Shown here: piece by piece, positions 20,201-32,987 of the stretch
Layout of the letters: every line of letters starts with the position of its first letter
Numbering within the stretch: position 1 is the first letter of the stretch
Source: Clitopilus passeckerianus
Lineage: Eukaryota; Basidiomycota; Agaricomycetes; Agaricales; Entolomataceae
NCBI GenBank assembly: GCA_944990035.1
Contig: CALYLX010000074.1
Coordinates: 186,001-250,000, forward strand
DNA: 64,000 bases
Direction of reading: 5' to 3'
Made by a program: the position numbers and the translations under genes
The notes under the pieces: model-generated
What the model saw: the letters and a program-made list of their open reading frames with translations, nothing else
Database searches by the model: none
What the model was told of the DNA's origin: nothing

Positions 20201-23200
20201 TCAGGTGAGTTTCTTCCTCTTTTTATACTCGGTGAGTATTTTCTTGGCGTTCCGCAGTTCCGACTCGGGCATCCATTCGTTGTCCGCTGATGGCCATCCC
20301 TTCCATTTTACGAGGTATCTGTGTCGCCCTTTGCCTTGTTTCTGATGGGCCACAATTGCTTCTATTTCGTATTCTTCTATTCCGTCGATTTCGTCAGGTG
20401 GCGGTTTAGAGAAGCTGGGTCCATGCGCTTTGGTGGAGATGTAACGGGTGAGAAGTGACGCGTGAATCACCGGGTGGATCTTCCATCGTCTTGGCAGGTC
20501 GAGTTTATAGGTCAGGTGTCCTTTACCTCAAGTATCTTGAAGGGTCCTTCTCGTTTGGGTGCTAGTTTCTTGGAGATGTTTCCTTGATTGAGATTTGTGG
20601 CTTCTAACCACACCTTTTCTCCGACTTTGAATGGGGTGAACTGTCGTGTGATCTTCTCTGCCATGCGTTGCGCAGCAAGTGCATGTGCAGCATTTGCTTC
20701 ATCGCGTGCTAGCAGAAGTTCCTTGATCCGTTTGTCAACTGCGGGAATTTTGCTAGTGGGAGCAACTGATGGGAGTGCAGGTGGTTCGTATCCCATCATT
20801 AGGTAGAATGGGGTTCGTTTGGTGACAGAGTGTGTTCGGCTGTTGTAGGAGAATTCTAGAGTGGTAATCCATTTGGACCAGGATTCGGGGTTCTGTGCAC
20901 AGAAGATGCGGAGATAGGCATCAATCTCCTGATTGATCCTTTCTGTCGCACCATCGGTTTGTGGGTGGTAGGCGGTGCTCATGTTGAGCTTGATTCCAGG
21001 AGTCGTCCCATTTCTTGGAAAACTTTAGAGGCGAATTGAGGTCCTCTGTCTGAAATTCCTTTGTCGGGAAGTCCAAAGCGACGGTAAACGTTGTCAATGT
21101 AGGCGTTTGCAGTTCCTGTGGCGTCGATTTTCTTTGTGCAAGGGATGAAAATTGCCCCCTTCGTAGCTCCATGGTCGACCACGGCCATAATGCTATCGAA
21201 ACCATCACTCTCTGGGAGATCCGTGTGAAAATCGTACGTCACTAGCGAAAATGGCCTAGTGGTTTCGGATTTGATGGGCATTAATGGTGGAGCGGTGGGG
21301 TGGCGATTGATTTTCATTTGCTGGCACATTGCACAGCCCTGCACAAAGTTCTTGATGAACACTGACATCCCTGGCCACCAGTAGTCCTTCCGGACTTTTT
21401 CCAGTGTCCCAAATTGTCCAGGGTGTCCTGCGCTGGGTAGATCGTGATAACGTTGGACTATCTTCCTTCGGAGGTCTTCGTCATCTGGTACCACACACTT
21501 GTCCTTGTAGTACAAGATGCCATCGTCAAATTTCCAGTCTTCCAGGTTTGATCGGATTGGTGGGGTCCGTCTTCTTTGGCGGTGCGAATGGCGTCAACAA
21601 TCAGTTTGTCATTGACCATCTTGTGTACAATTTCGTCCTTTAGTTCAATGTCAATTGAGCGAAGGAAGAGCTTGTCGGGGAGGAGAATGATGTCTTCGTT
21701 GTCGGTGTCTTCACCTGGGATGTGGTCTGGTCGTCGAGATAGTGCGTCAGATTGTATCATCTTTGCACCAGGGGTGTGTACAAGTTTGATGTTAAACTGG
21801 GATAGCATCAAATTCCATCTTGCTTGTCGTCGGTTCAACTTCCGGGCTTCTCGGAAGTATGTGAGGTTTTGTGATCGGATAGAATCACAACTGAATGTTG
21901 GGATCCATGGAAGTAGTGTCGCCAGGTTTCTAATGCGCGGATAATGCCTAGAAGTTCTCGGTCGTAGATTTCATAGTTCCGTTCTGTTTCCGAGAACGAT
22001 TTAGATATGAAACCACATGGGTGCCATGATCCGTTGGCGTCACGTTGTTGTAGGACTGCTCCTGTTGCATGTTTTGAGGCGTCGCTTTCCACCACAAATG
22101 GCTTCGTGGGATCAGGCATCAGCAACACAGGCGCTTCCAGGAATTTGTCTTTCAGGGTAGTGAAAGCTTTGTGACATTCATTGGTCCATTCCCATTTCTT
22201 GTCTTTCTTGGTGAGTTCGTTCAGCGGTTTGGCAATTTCCGCATATTTTCCGATGAACCTGCGGTAAAAGTTTCCGAATCCTAGGAATGATCGGACTTCC
22301 TTTACTGTAGTTGGCGTAGGCCAGTCGCGCATCCCTGCAAGTTTGACAGGGTCCATGGAGATCTTGTTTGGTTCAATGATGAACCCAAGGTATTCCACTC
22401 TTGTGGTGTCAAATTGGCATTTCTCTGCTTTGAGGTAGAGATCGTTGTTTTGTAGTCTTTGTAAGACTCTGCGTGTGCGTTCTCGGTGTTTTTCTGGATC
22501 GTTGGAGAAGATGAGGATGTCGTCCATGTAGATGATGACCCATCCTTCGTCTATCATGTCTCGGAAAAGGTGGTTCATCATTGCTTGGAAGGTACCGGGT
22601 GAGTTCATTAGTCCAAAGAACATCACCATTGGTTCAAATAACCCTCGGTTGGTCTTGAACGCTGCTTTCCATTGGTCACCATCTTTGATGCGGATGTTGT
22701 GATATCCCCATCGAATGTCGAGTTTGGTGAAGACAGTTGCTCCTTTGAGTTTATCGATGAGTTCGCTAGCCAGCGGTAAGGGGTAAGCGTTAGGTATTGT
22801 TCCTTCGTTGAGTCGTCGGTAATCCTGACATGGTCTCAGGGCTTCCGAGTCTTTCTTTGCAACAAAGAAGAACGGAGATGCTTGTGGGGAGTTGGATTCT
22901 CGGATGTATCCTTTGGCTAGATTTTCCTTGAGAAACTCGTCGAGTTTTTCTTGCTCTAAGGGGCTGAGCGGATAGACCTTGCAGTCTTTTGGCACGAAAT
23001 CTGTCTTCAGATCTATGGCGTGATCCCAGGGTCGGCTTGGTGGGAATCGTTCAGATGCTGCTTTCTCAAAGACTTTTCTGTAGTCTTGAAGATAGTCGGG
23101 GATGATTTCGTCAAGGGATTTCTTTGGTTCCTTATCTTCTCGTTTATGTTCCAGAGCTTGCGAAATTGATGTTTTCGCACGTATCCACACCTGCTGTGTG

Positions 23201-23931
23201 TGGTGTCTGGTTGCTGGATGGTGTGTTACCACCGTCTGTCGTATTGTGGTAGTTGGCCTGATTGGCCCGTACACAAGGTAATCCTTTGTGTGTTCCTGCG
23301 TAAGTGGGGGTTCCTCCTTGGTGAATATTCCGACTGCCGGTTCGTTCTGGCAGTATGCGATGAGAAAATCTTCATTGATCTCTTCTCCGTCTTCGACTAT
23401 TCGGAAATAGTCGCTAAGTCCTTCTGATTTTCCGGGATTCTCTTCGGAACAATCAGGTGCTGGGGTAGGTGGCGTGTTTTCCTCTAGTAGTTGTTCTCGG
23501 ATGGCTCTCATCCGCTTGATGTCTACTGCTCGCATCAATGTTTGCGACAGTCGTTGGGTAATGCGTGATTCGTCGATTTCGAGTGTGCCGTCGCTCCACG
23601 ATATGATTGGATCTACCCGTTTTAGCCAGGGTAATCCAAAAATCAGGTGGTCTTTCCCGAGTCCAGTGACAAAACATCTTTCCTTGATGATGGCTGTCCC
23701 TATCTTGGCAATAACCCAGGTAAAGTGGGTAATAGTTCCTTGTTTGTTCAGGGTGCCATCAACGTTTCGTGCTGTAATCGGTTGTCGGAGTGGGAGTAGT
23801 GGGAGGTGATGTGTCTTGGCGAAGACGGAGTCGATAAATGACCCTTGCGCTCCAGAGTCAATGAGAGCTTTTGTGCCGGCGATTGTTGTATTTCCATCTA
23901 GGGGGTCTTGTAGAGAGATTGGGATACGCAT
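20201..23931 (-). pseudogene. pol: pol polyprotein of element 3 (frameshifted)
   Basis: Protease, RT (with YMDD) and part of RNase H are open at 23931-21835. After that the frame breaks repeatedly through single-base losses: a T5 run reduced to T4 near 21868, G5 to G4 near 21564, AA to A near 20998, and T4 to T3 near 20522. The integrase and chromodomain parts are readable only piecewise (21838-21458, 21515-20979, 20982-20512, 20470-20201). The first three losses are also in element 4. Confidence 0.92.
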
Positions 23932-23974
23932 AGATTCAGCATAAAAATCAGTAGCTACAAGTACACTGGAAATA

Positions 23975-24947
23975 TCAATCGGGCGAGGGAAGTACTGACG
24001 TCGGCTTTGCAGTCTTCCTCTTTAAAAAACCCTCAGCCTCTGCTTCAGTGTAGAATTCAGCGGCTTCTTCTTGGGGCATGTCAGCTAGGACTGCTCTGAC
24101 ATATTTGATCAACTCGGCTCCCTTCTCAGGTTTCTTGTGGAAACGGCTGTCGTTGTTGCTAGGGTAGGTTCTTCCAAAATTCTTCCTTTGAAGACATTGT
24201 TGGATCGTGTGACCTTTCTTGGAGCAATAGTAGCACAAGTTGTTCTTCTTGTGATGTTCTCTTTCCTCCTGGGTGAGGCGGCGTTTGGGTGGATCAGTGG
24301 TGAAACGATCAACATCCATAGCCATTGGGTCTCGGGCTCCAGTAGGTGTTTTGTAAGCACCTTTGACCATATCAGATGTCTTGATGATACGGGTATGTCC
24401 CATGATTGTCTTGGCACGTCGCCAGTTGTTGTCAAACTGGACGGCTTTCTTGACCCAATCGTCGAATGTGGTAGGAGGAATCGGAAAAGAGAATTTTCTC
24501 TCGGAGTTTGGGGTAAGTCCTTCCATGAAGATCTCAATCTTTGCAGTGTCACCGCTGAGATCAGTTCGTGCAAGAATATTCTTGAAGACGGTGACAAATT
24601 CGTCAGCTGTCCCATCCTGTCGTAAGGCTTTGAGTTGGAGGAGTGCGGCAGCTTTGTCGTCGGTAGGGAAAAGGCTTCTTTGAATTGGTTGATAAATTCA
24701 GCGTAGGTGGCTTTCCTTTCAGCTGCTGAATATTTATCGTGAAATTCTAATCCCCATGCTGCTGCAGTTCCTTCTTTGAGGAAGGATAGGGCGATGCGAA
24801 TCTTCTTGTCATCTTCGAGTTGGTTGAGGTTGTTTAGGATGAGGTAGTCTTCAAGTTCCTGAATGAACTTTCTGGTCTTGGATCGGTCTCCGGAGAACGT
24901 TTGGGGTTTGGCTCCAATGTCCTTCTTGTTGTTGTTGTCTTGTGACA
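23975..24947 (-). pseudogene. gag: gag of element 3 (frameshifted)
   Basis: It has the -1 and -2 losses of element 2 and a further -1 in a G run near 24512, so the net frame is lost. The zinc-knuckle end is open in a piece from 24526 to 23975. At the gag end the T run is six long instead of five, which reads through the usual stop, and an extra G soon after restores a stop. Confidence 0.88.
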
Positions 24948-25531
24948 TTTCGTAGTCGAAATCGAAGTCGGTCTCTGGTTCAATTGTTTCTGCACTGGGG
25001 CGCTCCTCTGGCTCAGCTGTGGGGCTCTCCTCTAGCTGTTGTTGTACTTGGTGTTCTTCTTCTTCCTCTTCGGGCAAGACAGAAGCGCTGGTAGACGGGA
25101 CTAGTGATGGGTTCCTGGATATTGCTGTGGGTAATGGTGCGAAGCGTCGCTGTTCCTCCTCGTCTACTTCAATGTCGTGTTCTCGTTGAGCTCGGACAAT
25201 AGCAGGGGTCTTATGAGGTCGTTCAGGGGTAGGGAAGTCTAGAGCGTGGAAGTGTCTGTTTTCAACGGCAACGGTGGTGAATGTGAATTTGCCAAGGGAG
25301 AGAGGCGTAGCACCAGCGGTTATTGTTGTGATTAAAACCGCAGTAGCTTCCGTTGGTGAACTTGTAGACGTTGTTGGTTCCTTCTACTAGAGTGGTATTT
25401 CGTGGCGGGTGGTCTGCCCTGTGTACGACCGTGGTGACTGAGTGGTAGCCGCAACGGCAATCGGCCTGTTGCGTGCTTCTGCTGTGTTGTCGTGGGGTGG
25501 GCCTGCGCTAACAATGAGCGGGCCTTCTGAA

Positions 25532-25542
25532 CAGCTTGACCT
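25532..25542 (-). promoter_or_regulatory. candidate self-priming PBS of element 3
   Basis: AGGTCAAGCTG on the minus strand, complementary to LTR positions 25714-25724. Same arrangement as in elements 1 and 2. Confidence 0.65.
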
Positions 25543-25544
25543 TT

Positions 25545-26009
25545 TGTTAAGGCAGAGCCTAACAACTTAGGTAATACTGTTTACGCTCGATGTCTTTGAT
25601 AAACAAAGACAGAGATTTGTCAGCAGCTGCGGCTGTACTGACGACCTGGTGAGATTGACGAAGCAAGGGACTTAAAGGCGAAATAGAGAACTAAGCAGTT
25701 AGGTAGATTGCCTAGGTCAAGCTGAGGAGCCTTGACCAAATGGTACAGGTTTATATACCTATCTAGTAGTTCTAAATATAGCACATGCGCAGCATGCTGA
25801 GTAAGTAATGAGTCATGCGCAGCATGATGAGTAAGTACATGAGTCAGAAAGAGTCAGATAAGGTATAAGTCTCTCACGATCGTGAGAGATGCGGAGTAAG
25901 CATGGAAAAAGATGAAAAATGCGCAGTGATGCGCAGCATATGTGAGTAATCGTGCATAGGTAAGCGGGCCGGGGTATGTAAGGAGAAACATGTAAGCAAA
26001 ATCATAACA
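25545..26009 (-). repeat. 5' LTR of element 3
   Basis: 465-bp type, flanked by TAAAC (26010-26014). Confidence 0.95.
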
Positions 26010-26014
26010 TAAAC

Positions 26015-26329
26015 CACCAGGAAAGGTCAAGTATTATAGAGAACCACTGAGAGCCCGGAGGACAGTGGCTGCCATAAAGAGTGTGCCCGCCTGCAGAGTG
26101 AGATGTGAACTTGAAGGCGATCAGTCAGGAATGTAGAGTCTTGATTGGTTGGTCATATGGACCTTTAATTAATAGCACACTACACTACGACAAATAGTTT
26201 GACATCTTCTTGCACTAGTTGCATCATGATGTCAGAATGTCATGTTTTCATGTTGTTGTTGACTGCTGCAGGTAGTGGTAATTGCAATAATGCATAAGAT
26301 CTGATGATCAGTAAAAATCAGAACTGAAG
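26015..26329. other. intergenic, no feature seen
   Basis: AT-rich spacer between element 3 and the 3' end of the split wax-synthase-like copy. I see no ORF, RNA or repeat that I can support. Confidence 0.4.
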
Positions 26330-26488
26330 AATAGGATGCAGCCGCCTGTAAACCTCAAACTTTGCAAAACCGGTCAAGATGAGAAGGCTACGAGTAAGTA
26401 GTGTCTAGTGATGGTCCACAAATAGAAGGTAAGAAATTAGCTGGTGGCACGTACATTGAAGGACGGAAAGGGAATGGAAGTCCAGGCT
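26330..26488 (-). pseudogene. wax-synthase-like copy 2, 3' part
   Basis: On the minus strand this matches the C-terminal end of copy 1 (about 236-390), including a readable MY-V-PPA motif that corresponds to MYTPPA in copy 1, but with in-frame stops. The rest of the gene resumes at 35277. The two parts are separated by the hAT-like element and the retroelements nested in it. Confidence 0.65.
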
Positions 26489-26496
26489 ATATGCAA
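26489..26496. repeat. left target duplication ATATGCAA of the hAT-like element
   Basis: Eight bases, identical to 35269-35276 on the other side of the nest. An 8-bp duplication is typical of hAT transposons. Confidence 0.75.
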
Positions 26497-27145
26497 GGGG
26501 CTACATATTTTTTACATTCCCGCTGGAACGTGTGCATTCCCATACATTCCATATGTTACCATTCCAGTGGAACATATGCGTTACATGTGTTACCTATGAA
26601 GACCAAAACTGGTATCTGGAAGCGTTTAATATCATATATTTGTGTTATAAAATACCTTCTCCTGACCTATACGTGCTTTGGTTTGTTTTAGAAGTGGTTT
26701 TGGGCGTGGTCGACGCCGACCTCGGTCAAGCTTATCTTTGAGATTTGGTCGGAGTTCGAACTAGATTGATGGCGATACTAAAGGCTCTGCACACTGAAGA
26801 ATTGGCGTGTGGAGGCCAGTGCGTCTGTCATTAAGCTTTTAAACTGATTCTGTAAAATTTGAATTGTATATACTTTTATGCTGTTGCAAACATCAGCACC
26901 TTGCCAGTCAAAGGTATCAGCACCAGAGTATCATGCTTGGTAAGAATTATTTTGAGAGATATAAGCCTTGGAGTATAGTCTAAGCTGTATTAAGAGGTAA
27001 AATATATGGTGAATAGAATATAGTAAAACAAATGAGGTCAATACACGCTTGACTATCAAGCCTCAGGAATCTGACGCTGTCATTTGAATCCCCGATTAAT
27101 AAAGATTCCCACGGCTGGAACATCAGGAACGCAAGGCCGGAATGC

Positions 27146-27168
27146 ATACGTTCCACTGTGGAACGTAT
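27146..27168. repeat. 23-bp palindrome inside the hAT-like element
   Basis: ATACGTTCCAC and its exact inverse flank one central base. It is made of two inverted ACGTTCC motifs. Element 4 begins 6 bp to the right. Confidence 0.7.
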
Positions 27169-27174
27169 GGAACG

Positions 27175-27640
27175 TGTTATGATTTTGCTTACATGTTTCT
27201 CCTTACATACCCCGGCCCGCTTACCTATGCACGATTACTCACATATGCTGCGCATCACTGCGCATTTTTCATCTTTTTCCATGCTTACTCCGCATCTCTC
27301 ACGATCGTGAGAGACTTATACCTTATCTGACTCTTTCTGACTCATGTACTTACTCATCATGCTGCGCATGACTCATTACTTACTCAGCATGCTGCGCATG
27401 TGCTATATTTAGAACTACTAGATAGGTATATAAACCTGTACCATTTGGTCAAGGCTCCTCAGCTTGACCTAGGCAATCTACCTAACTGCTTAGTTCTTTA
27501 CTTCGCCTTTAAGTCCCTTGCTTCGTCAATCTCACCAGGTCGTCAGTACAGCCGCAGCTGCTGACAAATCTCTGTCTTTGTTTATCAAAAGACATCGAGC
27601 GTAAACAGTATTACCTAAGTTGTTAGGCTCTGCCTTAACA
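27175..27640 (+). repeat. 5' LTR of element 4
   Basis: 466 bp: the 465-bp type plus one extra A in the CAAAAGACATCG run, which the 3' LTR also has. Confidence 0.95.
27427..27470 (+). promoter_or_regulatory. LTR core promoter and predicted RNA 5' end (element 4)
   Basis: TATATAAA at 27427-27434, then CAGCTTGACCT at 27460-27470, starting 33 nt downstream. This is the same layout as element 2. Confidence 0.6.
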
Positions 27641-27641
27641 A

Positions 27642-27652
27642 AGGTCAAGCTG
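27642..27652 (+). promoter_or_regulatory. candidate self-priming PBS of element 4
   Basis: AGGTCAAGCTG, complementary to 27460-27470, next to the end of the 5' LTR (27640). One base nearer the LTR than in the other copies. Confidence 0.65.
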
Positions 27653-28224
27653 TTCAAGAAGGCCCGCTCATTGTTAGCGCAGGCCCACCCCACGACACAC
27701 AGCAGAAGCACGCAACAGGCCGATTGCCGTTGCGGCTACCACTCAGTCACCACGGTCGTACACAGGGCAGACCACCCGCCACGAAATACCACTCTAGTAG
27801 AAGGAACCAACAACGTCTACAAGTTCACCAACGGAAGCTACTGCGGTTTTAATCACAACAATAACCGCTGGTGCTACGCCTCTCTCTTGGCAAATTCACA
27901 TTCACCACCGTTGCCGTTGAAAACAGACACTTCCACGCTCTAGACTTCCCTACCCCTGAACGACCTCATAAGACCCTGCTATTGTCCGAGCTCAACGAGA
28001 ACACGACATTGAAGTAGACGAGGAGGAACAGCGACGCTTCGCACCATTACCCACAGCAATATCCAGGAACCCATCACTAGTCCCGTCTACCAGCGCTTCT
28101 GTCTTGCCCGAAGAGGAAGAAGAAGAACACCAAGTACAACAACAGCTAGAGGAGAGCCCCACAGCTGAGCCAGAGGAGCGCAGAAACAATTGAACCAGAG
28201 ACCGACTTCGATTTCGACTACGAA

Positions 28225-29194
28225 ATGTCACAAGACAACAACAACAAGAAGGACATTGGAGCCAAACCCCAAACGTTCTCCGGAGACCGATCCAAGACCA
28301 GAAAGTTCATTCAGGAACTTGAAGACTACCTCATCCTAAACAACCTCAACCAACTCGAAGATGACAAGAAGATTCGCATCGCCCTATCCTTCCTCAAAGA
28401 AGGAACTGCAGCAGCATGGGGATTAGAATTTCACGATAAATATTCAGCAGCTGAAAGGAAAGCCACCTACGCTGAATTTATCAACCAATTCAAAGAAGCC
28501 TTTTCCCCTACCGACGACAAAGCTGCCGCACTCCTCCAACTCAAAGCCTTACGACAGGATGGGACAGCTGACGAATTTGTCACCGTCTTCAAGAATATTC
28601 TTGCACGAACTGATCTCAGCGGTGACACTGCAAAGATTGAGATCTTCATGGAAGGACTTACCCCCAAACTCCGAGAGAAAATTCTCTTTTCCGATTCCCC
28701 TACTACCACATTCGACGATTGGGTCAAGAAAGCCGTCCAGTTTGACAACAACTGGCGACGTGCCAAGACAATCATGGGACATACCCGTATCATCAAGACA
28801 TCTGATATGGTCAAAGGTGCTTACAAAACACCTACTGGAGCCCGAGACCCAATGGCTATGGATGTTGATCGTTTCACCACTGATCCACCCAAACGCCGCC
28901 TCACCCAGGAGGAAAGAACATCACAAGAAGAACAACTTGTGCTACTATTGCTCCAAGAAAGGTCACACGATCCAACAATGTCTTCAAAGGAAGAATTTTG
29001 GAAGAACCTACCCTAGCAACAACGACAGCCGATTCCACAAGAAACCTGAGAAGGGAGCCGAGTTGATCAAATATGTCAGAGCAGTCCTAGCTGACATGCC
29101 CCAAGAAGAAGCCGCTGAATTCTACACTGAAGCAGAGGCTGAGGGTTTTAAAGAGGAAGACTGCAAAGCCGACGTCAGTACTTCGCCCGATTGA
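28225..29194 (+). pseudogene. gag: gag of element 4 (frameshifted at the zinc knuckle)
   Basis: From the ATG at 28225 the capsid part is open and has the undamaged reading seen in element 1. A 2-bp loss near 28918 (GAGAGA to GAGA) then shifts the frame just before the zinc knuckle, and the first frame stops at 29016. The knuckle and C-terminus continue in another frame to 29194. The T run at the gag end is four long here, which removes the usual stop. Confidence 0.9.
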
Positions 29195-29237
29195 TATTTC
29201 CAGTGTACTTGTAGCTACTGATTTTTATGCTGAATCT

Positions 29238-32200
29238 ATGCGTATCCCAATCTCTCTACAAGACCCCTAGATGGAAATACAACAATCGCCGCTCTCATTG
29301 ACTCTGGAGCGCAAGGGTCATTTATCGACTCCGTCAAGACACATCACCTCCCACTACTCCCACTCCGACAACCGATTACAGCACGAAACGTTGATGGCAC
29401 CCTGAACAAACAAGGAACTATTACCCACTTTACCTGGGTTATTGCCAAGATAGGGACAGCCATCATCAAGGAAAGATGTTTTGTCACTGGACTCGGGAAA
29501 GACCACCTGATTTTTGGATTACCCTGGCTAAAACGGGTAGATCCAATCATATCGTGGAGCGACGGCACACTCGAAATCGACGAATCACGCATTACCCAAC
29601 GACTGTCGCAAACATTGATGCGAGCAGTAGACATCAAGCGGATGAGAGCCATCCGAGAACAACTACTAGAGAAAACACGCCACCTACCCCAGCACCTGAT
29701 TGTTCCGAAGAGAATCCCGGAAAATCAGAAGGACTTAGCGACTATTTCCGAATAGTCGAAGACGGAGAAGAGATCAATGAAGATTTTCTCATCGCATACT
29801 GCCAGAACGAACCGGCAGTCGGAATATTCACCAAGGAGGAACCCCCTTACGCAGGAACACACAAAGGATTACCTTGTGTACGGGCCAATCAGGCCAACTA
29901 CCACAATACGACAGACGGTGGTAACACACCATCCAGCAACCAGACACCACACACAGCAGGTGTGGATACGTGCGAAAACATCAATTTCGCAAGCTCTGGA
30001 ACATAAACGAGAAGATAAGGAACCAAAGAAATCCCTTGACGAAATCATCCCCGACTATCTTCAAGACTACAGAAAAGTCTTTGAGAAAGCAGCATCTGAA
30101 CGATTCCCACCAAGCCGACCCTGGGATCACGCCATAGATCTGAAGACAGATTTCGTGCCAAAAGACTGCAAGGTCTATCCGCTCAGCCCCTTAGAGCAAG
30201 AAAAACTCGACGAGTTTCTCAAGGAAAATCTAGCCAAAGGATACATCCGAGAATCCAACTCCCCACAAGCATCTCCGTTCTTCTTTGTTGCAAAGAAAGA
30301 CTCGGAAGCCCTGAGACCATGTCAGGATTACCGACGACTCAACGAAGGAACAATACCTAACGCTTACCCCTTACCGCTGGCTAGCGAACTCATCGATAAA
30401 CTCAAAGGAGCAACTGTCTTCACCAAACTCGACATTCGATGGGGATATCACAACATCCGCATCAAAGATGGTGACCAATGGAAAGCAGCGTTCAAGACCA
30501 ACCGAGGGTTATTTGAACCAATGGTGATGTTCTTTGGACTAATGAACTCACCCGGTACCTTCCAAGCAATGATGAACCACCTTTTCCGAGACATGATAGA
30601 CGAAGGATGGGTCATCATCTACATGGACGACATCCTCATCTTCTCCAACGATCCAGAAAAACACCGAGAACGCACACGCAGAGTCTTACAAAGACTACAA
30701 AACAACGATCTCTACCTCAAAGCAGAGAAATGCCAATTTGACACCACAAGAGTGGAATACCTTGGGTTCATCATTGAACCAAACAAGATCTCCATGGACC
30801 CTGTCAAACTTGCAGGGATGCGCGACTGGCCTACGCCAACTACAGTAAAGGAAGTCCGATCATTCCTAGGATTCGGAAACTTTTACCGCAGGTTCATCGG
30901 AAAATATGCGGAAATTGCCAAACCGCTGAACGAACTCACCAAGAAAGACAAGAAATGGGAATGGACCAATGAATGTCACAAAGCTTTCACTACCCTGAAA
31001 GACAAATTCCTGGAAGCGCCTGTGTTGCTGATGCCTGATCCCACGAAGCCATTTGTGGTGGAAAGCGACGCCTCAAAACATGCAACAGGAGCAGTCCTAC
31101 AACAACGTGACGCCAACGGATCATGGCACCCATGTGGTTTCATATCTAAATCGTTCTCGGAAACAGAACGGAACTATGAAATCTACGACCGAGAACTTCT
31201 AGGCATTATCCGCGCATTAGAAACCTGGCGACACTACTTCCATGGATCCCAACATTCAGTTGTGATTCTATCCGATCACAAAACCTCACATACTTCCGAG
31301 AAGCCCGGAAGTTGAACCGACGACAAGCAAGATGGAATTTGATGCTATCCCAGTTTAACATCAAACTTGTACACACCCCTGGTGCAAAGATGATACAATC
31401 TGACGCACTATCTCGACGACCAGACCACATCCCAGGTGAAGACACCGACAACGAAGACATCATTCTCCTCCCCGACAAGCTCTTCCTTCGCTCAATTGAC
31501 ATTGAACTAAAGGACGAAATTGTACACAAGATGGTCAATGACAAACTGATTGTTGACGCCATTCGCACCGCCAAAGAAGACGGACCCCACCAATCCGATC
31601 AAACCTGGAAGACTGGAAATTTGACGATGGCATCTTGTACTACAAGGACAAGTGTGTGGTACCAGATGACGAAGACCTCCGAAGGAAGATAGTCCAACGT
31701 TATCACGATCTACCCAGCGCAGGACACCCTGGACAATTTGGGACACTGGAAAAAGTCCGGAAGGACTACTGGTGGCCAGGGATGTCAGTGTTCATCAAGA
31801 ACTTTGTGCAGGGCTGTGCAATGTGCCAGCAAATGAAAATCAATCGCCACCCCACCGCTCCACCATTAATGCCCATCAAATCCGAAACCACTAGGCCATT
31901 TTCGCTAGTGACGTACGATTTTCACACGGATCTCCCAGAGAGTGATGGTTTCGATAGCATTATGGCCGTGGTCGACCATGGAGCTACGAAGGGGCAATTT
32001 TCATCCCTTGCACAAAGAAAATCGACGCCACAGGAACTGCAAACGCCTACATTGACAACGTTTACCGTCGCTTTGGACTTCCCGACAAAGGAATTTCAGA
32101 CAGAGGACCTCAATTCGCCTCTAAAGTTTTCCAAGAAATGGGACGACTCCTGGAATCAAGCTCAACATGAGCACCGCCTACCACCCACAAACCGATGGTG

Positions 32201-32949
32201 CGACAGAAAGGATCAATCAGGAGATTGATGCCTATCTCCGCATCTTCTGTGCACAGAACCCCGAATCCTGGTCCAAATGGATTACCACTCTAGAATTCTC
32301 CTACAACAGCCGAACACACTCTGTCACCAAACGAACCCCATTCTACCTAATGATGGGATACGAACCACCTGCACTCCCATCAGTTGCTCCCACTAGCAAA
32401 ATTCCCGCAGTTGACAAACGGATCAAGGAACTTCTGCTAGCACGCGATGAAGCAAATGCTGCACATGCACTTGCTGCGCAACGCATGGCAGAGAAGATCA
32501 CACGACAGTTCACCCCATTCAAAGTCGGAGAAAAGGTGTGGTTAGAAGCCACAAATCTCAATCAAGGAAACATCTCCAAGAAACTAGCACCCAAACGAGA
32601 AGGACCCTTCAAGATACTTGAGGTAAAAGGACACCTGACCTATAAACTCGACCTGCCAAGACGATGGAAGATCCACCCGGTGATTCACGCGTCACTTCTC
32701 ACCCGTTACATCTCCACCAAAGCGCATGGACCCAGCTTCTCTAAACCGCCACCTGACGAAATCGACGGAATAGAAGAATACGAAATAGAAGCAATTGTGG
32801 CCCATCAGAAACAAGGCAAAGGGCGACACAGATACCTCGTAAAATGGAAGGGATGGCCATCAGCGGACAACGAATGGATGCCCGAGTCGGAACTGCGGAA
32901 CGCCAAGAAAATACTCACCGAGTATAAAAAGAGGAAGAAACTCACCTGA
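29238..32949 (+). pseudogene. pol: pol polyprotein of element 4 (frameshifted)
   Basis: Same domain order as element 2. Breaks include a 1-bp loss near 29271, losses of several bases near 29288-29335 in the protease, a loss near 29672, and then the three 1-bp losses shared with element 3 (near 31284, 31585 and 32150). A G5-to-G4 loss near 31991 is private. RT with YMDD is intact within the open piece 29777-31315. The integrase C-terminus and chromodomain are open at 32167-32949. Confidence 0.92.
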
Positions 32950-32987
32950 CACCACATAGCAAACCCACTCACATCCACTATATAACA

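Larger units (their letters stand above)
18802..26009 (-). mobile_element. Ty3/gypsy chromovirus, element 3 (full length, frameshifted)
   Basis: 7208 bp on the minus strand with a clean target duplication TAAAC (18797-18801 and 26010-26014). Both LTRs are 465 bp. Pol has several 1-bp losses, and three of them are shared with element 4. Gag has the two losses seen in element 2 plus one more. The third ORF is open. It is inverted relative to element 4, with 1165 bp between them. Confidence 0.95.
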
